Of a DNA stretch of 64,000 bases, positions 1-8,634 are shown in pieces. Position numbers and translations under genes: made by a program. How positions within the stretch are numbered: position 1 is the stretch's first letter; every line of letters starts with the position of its first letter. A model generated the notes under the pieces. That model ran no database searches. It worked only from the letters and a program-made list of their open reading frames with translations, and was not told the DNA's origin. Origin of the DNA: Streptomyces albogriseolus (GTDB lineage Bacteria; Actinomycetota; Actinomycetes; Streptomycetales; Streptomycetaceae); contig BMVA01000014.1 of assembly GCA_014650475.1 (NCBI GenBank), positions 1 through 64,000 of the forward strand, written 5' to 3'.

Positions 1-1
1 C

Positions 2-2164
2 GCGGCGGGACGGGCCACCGCGGCCGCGAGCCGGGCCTCGACGCTGTCCCGCAGGTCGGCGGCCGCCGCGCGCACCGCGGCCGCCGCCGCCGACAGCGCG
101 GCCGACCACGCGGACAAGGCGGCCGCCGCCGCCGAGGAGGCGGCCCTCAACGCCGGCAAGGCCGTGGACTACGCCAACCGCTCCACCGCCGCCGCGAACG
201 CCGCCGTCGAGGCCGCGAACAAGGCCTACGACGCCGTCACCGAGGCGCGGGAGGTCGAGCAGGAGGCCCGTGAGGCCGAGATCGCCCGGCTGAACGAGGA
301 GACCGAGGAAGCGATCGAGGTCGCCCGGCAGCAGCGGCGCGCGGAGACCGACCTGCTGGAGCGCGCCAACCAGGAGCGGACGCAGCAGGCGCGGCTGTCC
401 GAGGAACTGGTCGCGCTGATCACCGCGATGGACACGGCGTTCGCCGAGGGCCGGACCGGGGAGACCGTGGACAAGGGGCGGCAGGCCGCCGTCCTGCTCC
501 TCGACCGGTCCGGTACGTGGACCCGGGAGGCCGCCGAGTTCGCGCTGGCCGGCTCGGACGAGGACGTCCTGCGCTGGATCGAGGCCGACCGGCTGATCGC
601 CCTGGAGCAGGACAACGCGGAGAACGCCGCGGCCGTCGCCGCGATCTCCACGCGCGGGGTGGCCGAGGCCGCCGCCGCGGCGCTGGGCACCGAGGACGCC
701 GCCACCGTCAGGACGTTCCTGGAGAAGGGCGCGGTCGAGGCGGCCCGGGACGACAACGAGGTGGAGGTCACCACGCTTCTCGCGGACCCCGCCACCGGCA
801 CCGCCGTGCGCAGGGCCGCCGAGGCCGCCCTGGCGGACGGCTCCGCCGAGGCGCTGCACACCTTCCTGCACGTGGAGCGCGCCGCCGCCGTCCACGAGGA
901 CGACCGGGTGGCGGCCACCACGCTGCTGGCGAGCGGCGGTCCCTACGTACGGGCCGCGGCGCAGGTCGCGCTCGAGGGCGACACGCACATGCTGCGCCAG
1001 TTCATCGGGACGACGCAGCACGAGTTCGCGCGCATCGACCACGACCACGCCACGCACATCAGCGCGATCCGCGCGGCCATCGCCCGGGCGGCCAAGGTCG
1101 CGCAGGACGCGCTCGAGGACGCGGCGTACGCCTCCGAGGCCGCGGCGCTCGCCCGCCAGGCCGCCGAGGAGGCCACCGAGTGGTCCGACAAGGCGAAGGG
1201 CTGGGCGGCCGACGCCAAGACCTCCGCCGAGGAGGCCCGCAGGAACGCGGAGGCCGCGGAAGCCTCCGCCGCCTCCGCCGCCAGGTCCGCGCAGACCGCC
1301 GCGAACGCGGCCGCGACGGCCCGCAAGGCGAGCGCCGTGGCGCGGGACGCGGCCAACCGGGCCGTGCGCTCCGCCTCGACCGCCGCGGCCTACGCCGCCG
1401 ACGCGCAGGCCTCCGCGACGAAGGCGCGGCAGGCGGAGCTGGCGGCGGGCAAGTCCTACGCCCAGGCGGCGAGGGCCGCCACCGAGGCGCGGATCCTGGT
1501 GATCCAGGCCGCGATCCGGCAGGCGATCCAGGACGCCATCGACAACTCCAAGGTGCCGATCGACGGCAAGACCGGGCTGCCCGACGGCGCGGAGAGCTGT
1601 CTGACGCCGTTCGGCGACCCGATCGAGCACAGCAACAGCACCAACCCGTGGGAGCTGGGCTGGAGCTGGCTGTCCGGCGACGGCCCCCGCTCGCAGTGCT
1701 TCGGCCCCGACGACGAGTTCACCCGCCTCTACCGCGAGCACGCGCACACCAGGGGCGTGATCGCGTACTTCCTCAGCGAGTGGCAGCGCACCGGGAAGTA
1801 CCAGCTGGGCAAGACCTACATGTACGACTACCAGCTCAGCGGCTTCGACGGCGTCGGCAAGTACCTCACCGACTACGGCACGCTCACCACGGCCGGGCTC
1901 ACCGGCAACCTCGCGTACACGTTCCTGGGCTCGCACCAGGTCCGGATGACTCCCGTCCGGGAGAACGCGGACGGTTCGGTGACCTGGCGGTACACCGCGT
2001 ACAACGAGTCGGACATCGAGTCGGCGACGCACCCCCCGGTCATCGGGTACACGGACTGGTGGAGCGACACCGTGGGCGCGTTCGTCGACAAGGTCGTCGG
2101 TGACGAGGGGCCGATGTCGCCCAAGACCCAGGTGATCGAGTTCGACGTCACCCTCGGCCCGTGA
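2..2164 (+). CDS. ALF-repeat protein, 5' end cut by window edge
   Basis: The frame is open from the first bases of the window, so the true start lies upstream; 720 residues are visible. The first 110 or so and residues about 370-500 are Ala/Glu/Arg-rich heptad-like helix, probably coiled coil. Between them are about four degenerate ALF repeats (for example LLASGGPYVRAAAQVAL followed by an L-x-x-F-I pattern), a short motif of unknown function found mainly in Streptomyces surface or secreted proteins. The last 200 residues form a globular domain with several Trp and Tyr and two Cys (in AESCLTPF and RSQCFGPD) that could form a disulfide, which suggests an extracytoplasmic location. The stop overlaps the GTG of the following lipoprotein gene, so the two are translationally coupled. 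Function is unknown. Confidence 0.85.
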   Translation, partial: AAGRATAAASRASTLSRRSAAAARTAAAAADSAADHADKAAAAAEEAALNAGKAVDYANRSTAAANAAVEAANKAYDAVTEAREVEQEAREAEIARLNEETEEAIEVARQQRRAETDLLERANQERTQQARLSEELVALITAMDTAFAEGRTGETVDKGRQAAVLLLDRSGTWTREAAEFALAGSDEDVLRWIEADRLIALEQDNAENAAAVAAISTRGVAEAAAAALGTEDAATVRTFLEKGAVEAARDDNEVEVTTLLADPATGTAVRRAAEAALADGSAEALHTFLHVERAAAVHEDDRVAATTLLASGGPYVRAAAQVALEGDTHMLRQFIGTTQHEFARIDHDHATHISAIRAAIARAAKVAQDALEDAAYASEAAALARQAAEEATEWSDKAKGWAADAKTSAEEARRNAEAAEASAASAARSAQTAANAAATARKASAVARDAANRAVRSASTAAAYAADAQASATKARQAELAAGKSYAQAARAATEARILVIQAAIRQAIQDAIDNSKVPIDGKTGLPDGAESCLTPFGDPIEHSNSTNPWELGWSWLSGDGPRSQCFGPDDEFTRLYREHAHTRGVIAYFLSEWQRTGKYQLGKTYMYDYQLSGFDGVGKYLTDYGTLTTAGLTGNLAYTFLGSHQVRMTPVRENADGSVTWRYTAYNESDIESATHPPVIGYTDWWSDTVGAFVDKVVGDEGPMSPKTQVIEFDVTLGP

Positions 2165-2550
2165 CCCGCGGGACGGCACGGGCACGGTGGCTGTCCGCCG
2201 TGCTCGCCGTTTCCGCCCTGCTCGTCTCGGGGTGCTCGGAGAAGGTCGACCCGCTCGAACTGCCCGGTGTGTACCGGAGCGACGACGGCGGGCGGATCGA
2301 GCTCTCGGCGGACGGGACGTTCACGGCCGCCGGGGTGACCACGGACGAGGGCGCCGAGCCGGCCGACTTCAGCGGCACCTGGGACTACCAGAAGCCCAGC
2401 ACGTCCGGCGACTTCGTGTACCTGGGCGTGGAGGACGGCGGCCTCGGCGCCACCGGCGGGATCCAGCTCTACGTGGAGGACCAGGACACGCTGTACTTCC
2501 AGCTCGATCCCGACGGTCCCGTCACGCAGACGTACGACAGGGCGAGCTGA
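2161..2550 (+). CDS. small putative lipoprotein
   Basis: 129 residues. A basic N-terminus and hydrophobic segment end in a lipobox (LLVSGC), so the mature protein should be lipid-anchored at Cys25 outside the membrane. The rest is acidic and beta-rich (PGVYRSDDGGRIELSADGTF, then SGTWDY), resembling small Streptomyces lipoproteins with a lipocalin-like or META-like strand pattern; no family can be named with certainty. The GTG start overlaps the stop of the ALF-repeat gene by four bases, which suggests the two are co-expressed and may act together at the cell surface. Confidence 0.75.
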   Translation: MTRGTARARWLSAVLAVSALLVSGCSEKVDPLELPGVYRSDDGGRIELSADGTFTAAGVTTDEGAEPADFSGTWDYQKPSTSGDFVYLGVEDGGLGATGGIQLYVEDQDTLYFQLDPDGPVTQTYDRAS

Positions 2551-2605
2551 GCCGCCCTCTTCCCCAAGGGCGCGAGCCCGAGAGATCCGACCTTCTAGGA
2601 CTGTG

Positions 2606-3106
2606 ATGAAGACACGCAACACACTCGTGCGCCTTCTGGGCGCCGCGGCCACCGCCGGCGCGCTGGCCTGGGCCGTGCTCGCCCAGGGCGGCGCCGCCGC
2701 CGGTTCCCCGGCCGAGGCCGTCGCCGGCGACGCGCCCGGCTACGCCGTCGAGGACTACGCCTACCCGAACGCCGACAAGATCCTGGCCGAGCAGAACATC
2801 GTCCTCAAGCGCGGCGACGGCCACATCGTGCTCGCCGACTGCGCCGCCGGGGCCGACCTCCTGCGGTTCCTCGCCCGCGACCGCGAGGACGTCTGCTTCG
2901 ACGTCACCGCCGACACCGGCTTCCTGACCCTCGAACTGCCCGCGGTGCACGGGGTGAAGACGGACGACTCCGCCAACACCCACCTGGAGATGACGGCCGA
3001 GGACGACCAGGTCGAGTACGACATCCCGGCGGACACCTGGGCGGGCGTCGGCGAGTCCGTCGACGCCCGGGAGCACGTCCTGGTCGAGATCCACGTCACC
3101 AACTGA
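2606..3106 (+). CDS. hypothetical secreted protein
   Basis: 166 residues. The ATG at 2606 is preferred over the GTG three bases earlier because an AGGA sits about five bases upstream. The N-terminus has a basic start, a hydrophobic core and an Ala-rich cleavage region (near AQGGAAAG), that is a Sec signal peptide without a lipobox. The mature part is acidic, has two Cys (in LADCAAG and DVCFDV) that may pair, and looks like a small beta sandwich. It lies 56 bases after the lipoprotein gene and just before the pseudo-protease gene on the same strand. I do not recognise a family. Confidence 0.7.
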   Translation: MKTRNTLVRLLGAAATAGALAWAVLAQGGAAAGSPAEAVAGDAPGYAVEDYAYPNADKILAEQNIVLKRGDGHIVLADCAAGADLLRFLARDREDVCFDVTADTGFLTLELPAVHGVKTDDSANTHLEMTAEDDQVEYDIPADTWAGVGESVDAREHVLVEIHVTN

Positions 3107-3141
3107 GGCCCCGCCTCCCCATGATTGAGGAACCCACCTTC

Positions 3142-5349
3142 ATGTCCTTCATCAGACGTCCTCGGCCGGCCGCGCTCTGCGCCGTCCTGGCCGCCGGGTC
3201 GCTCGCGCTGAGCGCGGCGCCCGCCCTCGCCGTCACCGGCGGCACGCCGGTGGCCGCCTCGGACACCACGTACGCCTACACGGCGAAGATCACCGTCGGC
3301 GCCCACGACCGCGGCTGCTCCGCCGTCCTCGTGGACCCCGAGTGGCTGCTGACCGCGGCCAGTTGCTTCGCCGAGGACCCGGCCGCCTCGCTCGCCGTCC
3401 CGGCCGGCGTCCCCGCCAAGGCGACCACCGCGGTCGTCGGCCGGTCCGACCTCACCGGCACGCAGGGCGCCGAGCGCCGCGTCGTCGAGCTCGTGCCGCG
3501 CACGGACCGTGACGTGGTGCTGGCCCGCCTCAGCCGGCCCGTCACCACCGTGACCCCGGCGACGTTCGCCGGCGGCGCGCCCGCGGCCGGCGCGGAGCTG
3601 ACCTTCGCCGGATACGGCCGGACGAAGACGGTGTGGGCGCCGAACCAGCTGCACACCGGCGTCTACACCGTGGACTCCACCGCGGCCGCCTCCGTGAACG
3701 TCACCGGCAAGGGCGGGGTCGCCGCCTGCATGGGCGACGCAGGCGGCCCGGTCCTGTCCGGCGGCACGCTCGTCGGCCTCACCAGCCGGTCGTCCCAGGG
3801 CGGTTGCCTCGGCACCGACGAGACGCAGACCTCCACGGCCGGCGTCGTCGCGCGCGTCGACGACCTCGCCGCCTGGGTGGCGCAGAAGGCCGGCGCCACC
3901 CGCATCACCGACTTCAACGGCGACGCCGTCGAGGACATCGCCGTCGGCGACCCGATGGCGACGGTCGGCGGCGACACCACCGCGGGTCTGGTCCGTGTCG
4001 TGTACGGCGGCGGCAAGGGCACCGCCGAGATCACCCAGGACCTCGACTGGGTGGCCGGCGGCGCCGAGCCCGGCGACCACTTCGGCAACCACCTCGCGAC
4101 CGTCGACTACAACGAGGACGGCTACACCGATCTCGTGGTGTCCGCGTCGGAGGAGGACCTCGGCACCGCGACCGACGCCGGCTTCGTCGACATCCTGTTC
4201 GGCGGCAGGAACGGTCTCGGCACCGGTCCGGCCGCGCGCCACCTCGAGCAGGGCGCCGGCACCGGCTCCATCGGCACCGCCACGCCCGAGAGCAACGACC
4301 GGATGGGCGCCGCCCTCGAGGCGGGCACCACCGCCGAGGGCAGGCCGTGGGTCCTGATCGGCGCGCCGGGCGAGGCGATCGGTTCGCTCGCCAAGGCGGG
4401 CGCCGCCTTCTACGTGCACGGCGACACCAGCATCGACATCAACCAGGACTCGCCCGGCGTCCCCGGCGCGGCCGAGGCGAACGACGCCTTCGGCACGGCC
4501 GTGACGGGCGACTCCAACTTCATCGCCATGGGCGCTCCCGGCGACGCCATCGGCGGCGACGCGAACGCCGGCAACCTCGCCGTGTTCAGCCACACGCTGG
4601 ACGCCTCCGGACGGCCCACCCTGGTCACGGGGCTGGACCAGGACAACGAGAAGATCAACGCCGGGGCCGAGGCCGGTGACAAGTTCGGCCAGGCCCTCGC
4701 GCTCGTCGCCTACCGCCCGGCCGGCGCGGCCACGGCCACCGACTCGATCCTCGCGGTCGGCGCGCCGGGCGAGGCCCTGGCGGCGGAGACCGGCGGCGCG
4801 CAACTGGCCGAGGCGGGCAACGTCCTCCTCCTGCAGATCAAGGGCGACGGCACCTGGGACTACCTGCGGGCGCTCAACCAGGGCTCCGGCAGCGACGACC
4901 GCTCCGGCACCATCGAGGCGGGCGACCGCACGGGCGCGTCCCTGAGCGCCGTCAACACCGCGCCGCGACAGGTCGGTTCGGCCGAGACCCTGAAGGTCGC
5001 CGTGGGCGTCCCCGGTGAGGACCTCGCGGGCGTCACCGACGCCGGCGCCGTCCACACCTTCTCCCTGATGGGCGCGGCGGGCGCCAACGACTCGTGGATC
5101 GAGGCCGGCGACGGCGACGGCGTCCCCGGACCCGCGAGCGCCGGCGCCAAGCTGGGCACGAGCATCCACTTCACCCCGCGGAACCTGTACGTCGGCATGC
5201 CCTACGGGCCCGCCGCCACCGGGGCCGTGCACGTCCTGCCGTTCGCGAACGCCGTGACGGGCGGCACCAGCGCGCCCGCCACCACGTACCAGCCGGGCCA
5301 GGGCGGACTCCCCGCCCACGGCGAGTACTTCGGCTACGCGGTGCGGTAA
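3142..5349 (+). CDS. secreted trypsin-fold pseudoprotease with FG-GAP repeats
   Basis: 735 residues from the ATG at 3142, preferred over 3121 because TGAGGAA lies at a normal distance and the signal peptide then begins directly (MSFIRRPRP, cleavage near ALA-VTGG). Residues about 33-250 have the chymotrypsin fold, but the catalytic triad is broken: the His of the TAAHC motif is Ser74 (LTAASCF), the Asp is kept (Asp124 in DRDVVLARL), and the nucleophile Ser of GDSGGP is Ala200 (GDAGGP). From about residue 255 to the end are FG-GAP (integrin alpha-like) propeller blades with Ca-binding D-x-N-x-D loops such as DFNGDAVEDIAVGD and DYNEDGYTDLVV. It is probably an extracellular binding protein rather than an enzyme. 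Confidence 0.85.
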   Translation: MSFIRRPRPAALCAVLAAGSLALSAAPALAVTGGTPVAASDTTYAYTAKITVGAHDRGCSAVLVDPEWLLTAASCFAEDPAASLAVPAGVPAKATTAVVGRSDLTGTQGAERRVVELVPRTDRDVVLARLSRPVTTVTPATFAGGAPAAGAELTFAGYGRTKTVWAPNQLHTGVYTVDSTAAASVNVTGKGGVAACMGDAGGPVLSGGTLVGLTSRSSQGGCLGTDETQTSTAGVVARVDDLAAWVAQKAGATRITDFNGDAVEDIAVGDPMATVGGDTTAGLVRVVYGGGKGTAEITQDLDWVAGGAEPGDHFGNHLATVDYNEDGYTDLVVSASEEDLGTATDAGFVDILFGGRNGLGTGPAARHLEQGAGTGSIGTATPESNDRMGAALEAGTTAEGRPWVLIGAPGEAIGSLAKAGAAFYVHGDTSIDINQDSPGVPGAAEANDAFGTAVTGDSNFIAMGAPGDAIGGDANAGNLAVFSHTLDASGRPTLVTGLDQDNEKINAGAEAGDKFGQALALVAYRPAGAATATDSILAVGAPGEALAAETGGAQLAEAGNVLLLQIKGDGTWDYLRALNQGSGSDDRSGTIEAGDRTGASLSAVNTAPRQVGSAETLKVAVGVPGEDLAGVTDAGAVHTFSLMGAAGANDSWIEAGDGDGVPGPASAGAKLGTSIHFTPRNLYVGMPYGPAATGAVHVLPFANAVTGGTSAPATTYQPGQGGLPAHGEYFGYAVR

Positions 5350-5376
5350 CGGACGCGGGCGCACCACACCACACCA

Positions 5377-5406
5377 GGCCCCGCCGGGCTGCGCCCCGGC
5401 GGGGCC
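5377..5406. terminator. bidirectional hairpin between convergent genes
   Basis: A perfect 12-bp GC stem (GGCCCCGCCGGG and its complement) with a six-base loop lies between the stop of the FG-GAP protein gene (+) and the stop of the SpoIIE phosphatase gene (-). No T-tract follows, as is common in Streptomyces. Confidence 0.7.
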
Positions 5407-5455
5407 GCCCGCTGCCCGGGCGGGCCGCACCGGCTCCTCCGTGCGGAGATGTGAG

Positions 5456-7675
5456 CTACCGCCCGCCCGGTGACGGTCCCTGCGCCGTCACCACCAGCGC
5501 CGCCTGGTCGTCGTCGACCGTGCGCCCGCTCGTGAACGCCCGGATGTCCTCCGTCAGCCTCCGCACGATGTCCGTGGCGGCCGGGCGGGCCGGAGTGGAG
5601 GCCAGGGCCTCGGCCAGGCGGGCCTCTCCGTACTGTTCCGTGCCCGCGGCTCGGCACTCCGTGATGCCGTCGGTGTAGAGCACCAGGCTCTCCGTCGGGC
5701 GCAGCGTGAGGCGGACGGCGTCGAGCCGGGGCGGGATTCCGATGCCGATCAGGCCGCCGTGGGCCTCGACCGACGTCACCGTGTGGCCGGCGTCCAGCAG
5801 CAGGGGCGGGGTGTGGCCCGCCCGCACCAGCTCGACGGCGAGTCCGTCGTCGACCGGCGTCAGATGGCCGTAGACGAGCGTCACGAAGCCGTTGTTCTCC
5901 TGGGAGCTGCGGTCGTTCAGGGCTCTGTCGACGGCCTTGACGACGGCGACCGGGTCGTCGAGGAGCGGGGCGACGGCTCGGGCGGTGTGCCGGACCAGGG
6001 CCGTCGTGGTGGCGGCCCGGGCGCCGCGTCCGCAGACGTCCCCGAGGACGAAGGACCAGCTGCCGTCCCCGCGCGGGAAGACGTCGTAGAAGTCGCCTCC
6101 GATGTCCAGCCCTTGGCCGGCCGGGTGGTAGAAGGCCGCCACCTGCGCGCCGGGGACGTCGGGCAGGTCCGGCAGCAGCAGGCCGGTCTGGAGGTCACGG
6201 GCGAGGGCGGCGCGCTGCGCGTACTGGCGCGCGTTGTGCGCGGCCGACGCGGCGCGGCGGGCCACTTCCTCCGCCAGCGCGATCCGGTGGCCGTCGAGCG
6301 ACGCGTCGTCCGTCGCGTAGAGGCTCAGCACGCCGAAGGGACGCTCCCGGTCCATGAGCGGCACACAGACGTAGCCGGTGACGCCCAGGTCCTGCCACGG
6401 TCCGGGACCGGGCGGGGTGCGGCGGGCCACTTCGGTGTGGCCGGTGGCCAGGACCCGTGCGACGGCGTCGTCCTCGGTCTCCCGGACGGCGCTGTGGGAG
6501 GCGAGCAGGCCACGGGCGCGCCCGGTCGTGGCGGCGGCCGCCGCCCGGTGCACCCGTCCGGCCTCCACGACGTCCACCGCGGCGAGCGGGGCCAGCGCCG
6601 GGACGGCCAGGTCGGCCAGGCGTCGGAGTGTCTGCCCCTCGTCCAGCGGGCCGGCCAGCGCGGTGCTGACGGTCAGCAGGTAGGAGAGGTCGTCGCGTGC
6701 CGCCTTCTCCCGGGCGTCGGCCGCCCGCCGGGCCTGCTCGGCGTGGTGCCGCTCGACGGCGAGGGCGGCGGTGTCGACGAAGAGGCGGGCCAGCGCGAGG
6801 TCGGTGTCCTCGGGGGCGCGCGGTGTGCGGTGGTACATCGCGAACGTGCCCAGCACCCGCCCGTCGCGCCCGAGGATCGGGGTGGACCAGCAGGCGGCCA
6901 GCCCCGCCCGGCCGGCCAGATCACGGAAGTCGTCCCACAGGGGATCGGTGGCGATGTCGGTGACGATCACCTTCCGCCGCCGGTGGGCGGCCGTGCCGCA
7001 GGAGCCGACGCCCTCACCGATGGCGATGCCGTCGATGGCCTGGTTGTAGAAGGCGGGCAGGCTGGGGGCGGCGCCGTGGCGCAGACGGCGGCCGTCCTCG
7101 TCCGCCAGCAGCACCGAGACGATGACGCCGGGAGACAGCTCCTCGATCACCCGGCACATGCCCTCCAGCACCTCCGGCAGGGGTGCCTGCCGGGCGATCT
7201 GCTCCAGGAGGGCGCGCTGCTCGGCGGCGAGCCGCCGGGCGTGCTTGACCTGGGTGGTCTCCACCCCGATCATGCGGACGCCCACGATGTTGCCGCCGCT
7301 GTCGCGGCGGGCCTCATAGGTGAAGTCGACGTACGCCTCCCGGGCCCGGCGGCCGACGCCGAGGACGACGCGGGTGTCCCGGCCGACGTGCCGCTCCCCC
7401 GTCCGGTAGACCTGGTCGAGCAGCCGGAGGAAGCCCTGGGCCTCCAGCTCGGGCATCAGATCGCCCAGCGGCACACCGGTGCGTTCCCGCCGTCCGCCCC
7501 CGATCGCGGCGAAGAACGCGGGGTTGGCGGCCTCCAGCACATGGGCGGGCCCCGCCATGGAGGCGAACAGCGCGGTCGACGTCCCGAACAGCACCGACAG
7601 GTCCCCGTCCGGGTCCCGTACCGCCGGTGACGGGCGTGGCCCCTCCCCCGGCCACGGTTCCCGTTCAGCGCTCAT
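5456..7675 (-). CDS. PAS/GAF-SpoIIE serine phosphatase
   Basis: 739 residues. The start is the ATG at 7675, chosen because GGAGGGGAC lies just upstream and the 32 earlier in-frame residues look like non-coding sequence. Order: PAS-like sensor (about 25-150), first GAF domain (about 160-320, VIVSVLLADEDG), second GAF (about 345-500), then a PP2C/SpoIIE phosphatase (about 515-735) with the metal-binding aspartates in GGDFYDVF and LGDVCGRG. Such proteins dephosphorylate STAS anti-anti-sigma factors to release alternative sigma factors. Two STAS genes and a larger SpoIIE fusion follow upstream on the same strand, so the block probably forms one partner-switching module. The sensed signal is unknown. 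Confidence 0.88.
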   Translation of the reverse strand: MSAEREPWPGEGPRPSPAVRDPDGDLSVLFGTSTALFASMAGPAHVLEAANPAFFAAIGGGRRERTGVPLGDLMPELEAQGFLRLLDQVYRTGERHVGRDTRVVLGVGRRAREAYVDFTYEARRDSGGNIVGVRMIGVETTQVKHARRLAAEQRALLEQIARQAPLPEVLEGMCRVIEELSPGVIVSVLLADEDGRRLRHGAAPSLPAFYNQAIDGIAIGEGVGSCGTAAHRRRKVIVTDIATDPLWDDFRDLAGRAGLAACWSTPILGRDGRVLGTFAMYHRTPRAPEDTDLALARLFVDTAALAVERHHAEQARRAADAREKAARDDLSYLLTVSTALAGPLDEGQTLRRLADLAVPALAPLAAVDVVEAGRVHRAAAAATTGRARGLLASHSAVRETEDDAVARVLATGHTEVARRTPPGPGPWQDLGVTGYVCVPLMDRERPFGVLSLYATDDASLDGHRIALAEEVARRAASAAHNARQYAQRAALARDLQTGLLLPDLPDVPGAQVAAFYHPAGQGLDIGGDFYDVFPRGDGSWSFVLGDVCGRGARAATTTALVRHTARAVAPLLDDPVAVVKAVDRALNDRSSQENNGFVTLVYGHLTPVDDGLAVELVRAGHTPPLLLDAGHTVTSVEAHGGLIGIGIPPRLDAVRLTLRPTESLVLYTDGITECRAAGTEQYGEARLAEALASTPARPAATDIVRRLTEDIRAFTSGRTVDDDQAALVVTAQGPSPGGR

Positions 7676-7850
7676 CTCGTCCCCTCCACCGGCCCGTGTC
7701 CGCCGCCGGACCGTGTGTCCTGGCGTCCCGGCTGCCCCGGACGCCGCCGCCCATGACGCAGTGTGGCGCAACGCACCGGAGAGCGGCGCCCGCGGTCAGG
7801 GCAGGCACGTCCGGAACGGGATGCGGGACCGTCCGCCCGTGCGGGGCGGG

Positions 7851-8261
7851 TCATCGGGACGAGCCGACCCCGCCGACGGCATCGTCGGCGCCGTCCTCCG
7901 CGCCCCCGGCCACGTCCAGCGCCGCCAGCGCGTCGGCGACCGTGTCGTGCACCGGGAGCAGCTCGGAGATGCCGGTCATGGTCACCATGCGCAGGAGACG
8001 CTCGGGAACACCCGCGATGCGGAGCGAGCCGCCTGCCTCCTGGCTGGCGTGCAGCAGGACGATGAGGGTGCTGAGGCCGGTGGAGTCGACGAAGTCCACC
8101 TGGGCCATGTCCAGGACCAGGTGTGGAGCACCGTGTCCCACAACGGTCAGCGCCTCCGCCCGCAGGACGGGCCCGGTGTGCAGATCGACGTCTCCGACGA
8201 CGGTGACGACGGCTGTGCGCTTCCCGGTGTAACGGACTGTCGTGTCGAGGGTGTCACTCAC
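7851..8261 (-). CDS. STAS anti-anti-sigma factor
   Basis: 136 residues with start GTG at 8261, because AGGAG lies about ten bases upstream; an earlier in-frame GTG at 8273 has the same AGGA directly abutting it. The STAS fold covers about residues 5-115, with the phosphorylatable Ser in the conserved FVDSTGLSTLIVLLHAS loop. This type of protein, when dephosphorylated, binds an RsbW-like kinase and frees a sigma factor. The last 15 residues are a Gly/Asp-rich tail. The SpoIIE phosphatase gene lies downstream and a second STAS gene 61 bases upstream. Confidence 0.85.
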   Translation of the reverse strand: MSDTLDTTVRYTGKRTAVVTVVGDVDLHTGPVLRAEALTVVGHGAPHLVLDMAQVDFVDSTGLSTLIVLLHASQEAGGSLRIAGVPERLLRMVTMTGISELLPVHDTVADALAALDVAGGAEDGADDAVGGVGSSR

Positions 8262-8322
8262 CTGGGACTTCACTCCTGAACGGGTGGCTCGGGCACAGTG
8301 CGGCTTCCCCGGTGCGGGCCGG

Positions 8323-8634
8323 TCAACCCTCCGGCCCGATCCGCGTGCCGGAGACGTGGACGGGGACCAGACCGGCGAGACCCGAGACGGTGAGGACGGG
8401 CTCGAGCAGCGGCGCAACGATGAGTTCCAGCCTGTCGGCGTGGGCGAACAGCACGCTCAGCCCCGCGCTGTCGAGATACTCCACCTCCGTCAGGTCCACG
8501 ACGAGGGGACCGGGACGGCTGTCCAGGGCCTCCGCCAGACGACCGGCGTTGCTCATGTCGATCTCGCCGGCGACGGCGAGACGGGCGGCGCCGTCGGGAC
8601 CCCGTCCGGGCGCGAGCGTGAGCGTGGTTGTCAT
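8323..8634 (-). CDS. short STAS anti-anti-sigma protein
   Basis: 103 residues starting MTTTLTLAPG. The central VEYLDSAGLSVLFAHAD segment is the STAS phosphorylation loop with its conserved Ser, preceded by the typical GEIDMSNAGRL strand-helix. Its ATG overlaps the TGA of the giant upstream kinase/phosphatase gene (TGATG), so the two are translationally coupled. It is the likely substrate of that protein: the fusion carries both a SpoIIE phosphatase and an RsbW-type kinase fold, the enzymes that remove and add phosphate on such a Ser. Confidence 0.85.
   Translation of the reverse strand: MTTTLTLAPGRGPDGAARLAVAGEIDMSNAGRLAEALDSRPGPLVVDLTEVEYLDSAGLSVLFAHADRLELIVAPLLEPVLTVSGLAGLVPVHVSGTRIGPEG

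Noticed and set aside
2761-5430. 889-codon minus-strand open frame opposite the pseudoprotease gene
   Set aside because: Antisense to a clear gene; the product is a Gly/Arg/Val-rich mix with no domain, an effect of high GC.
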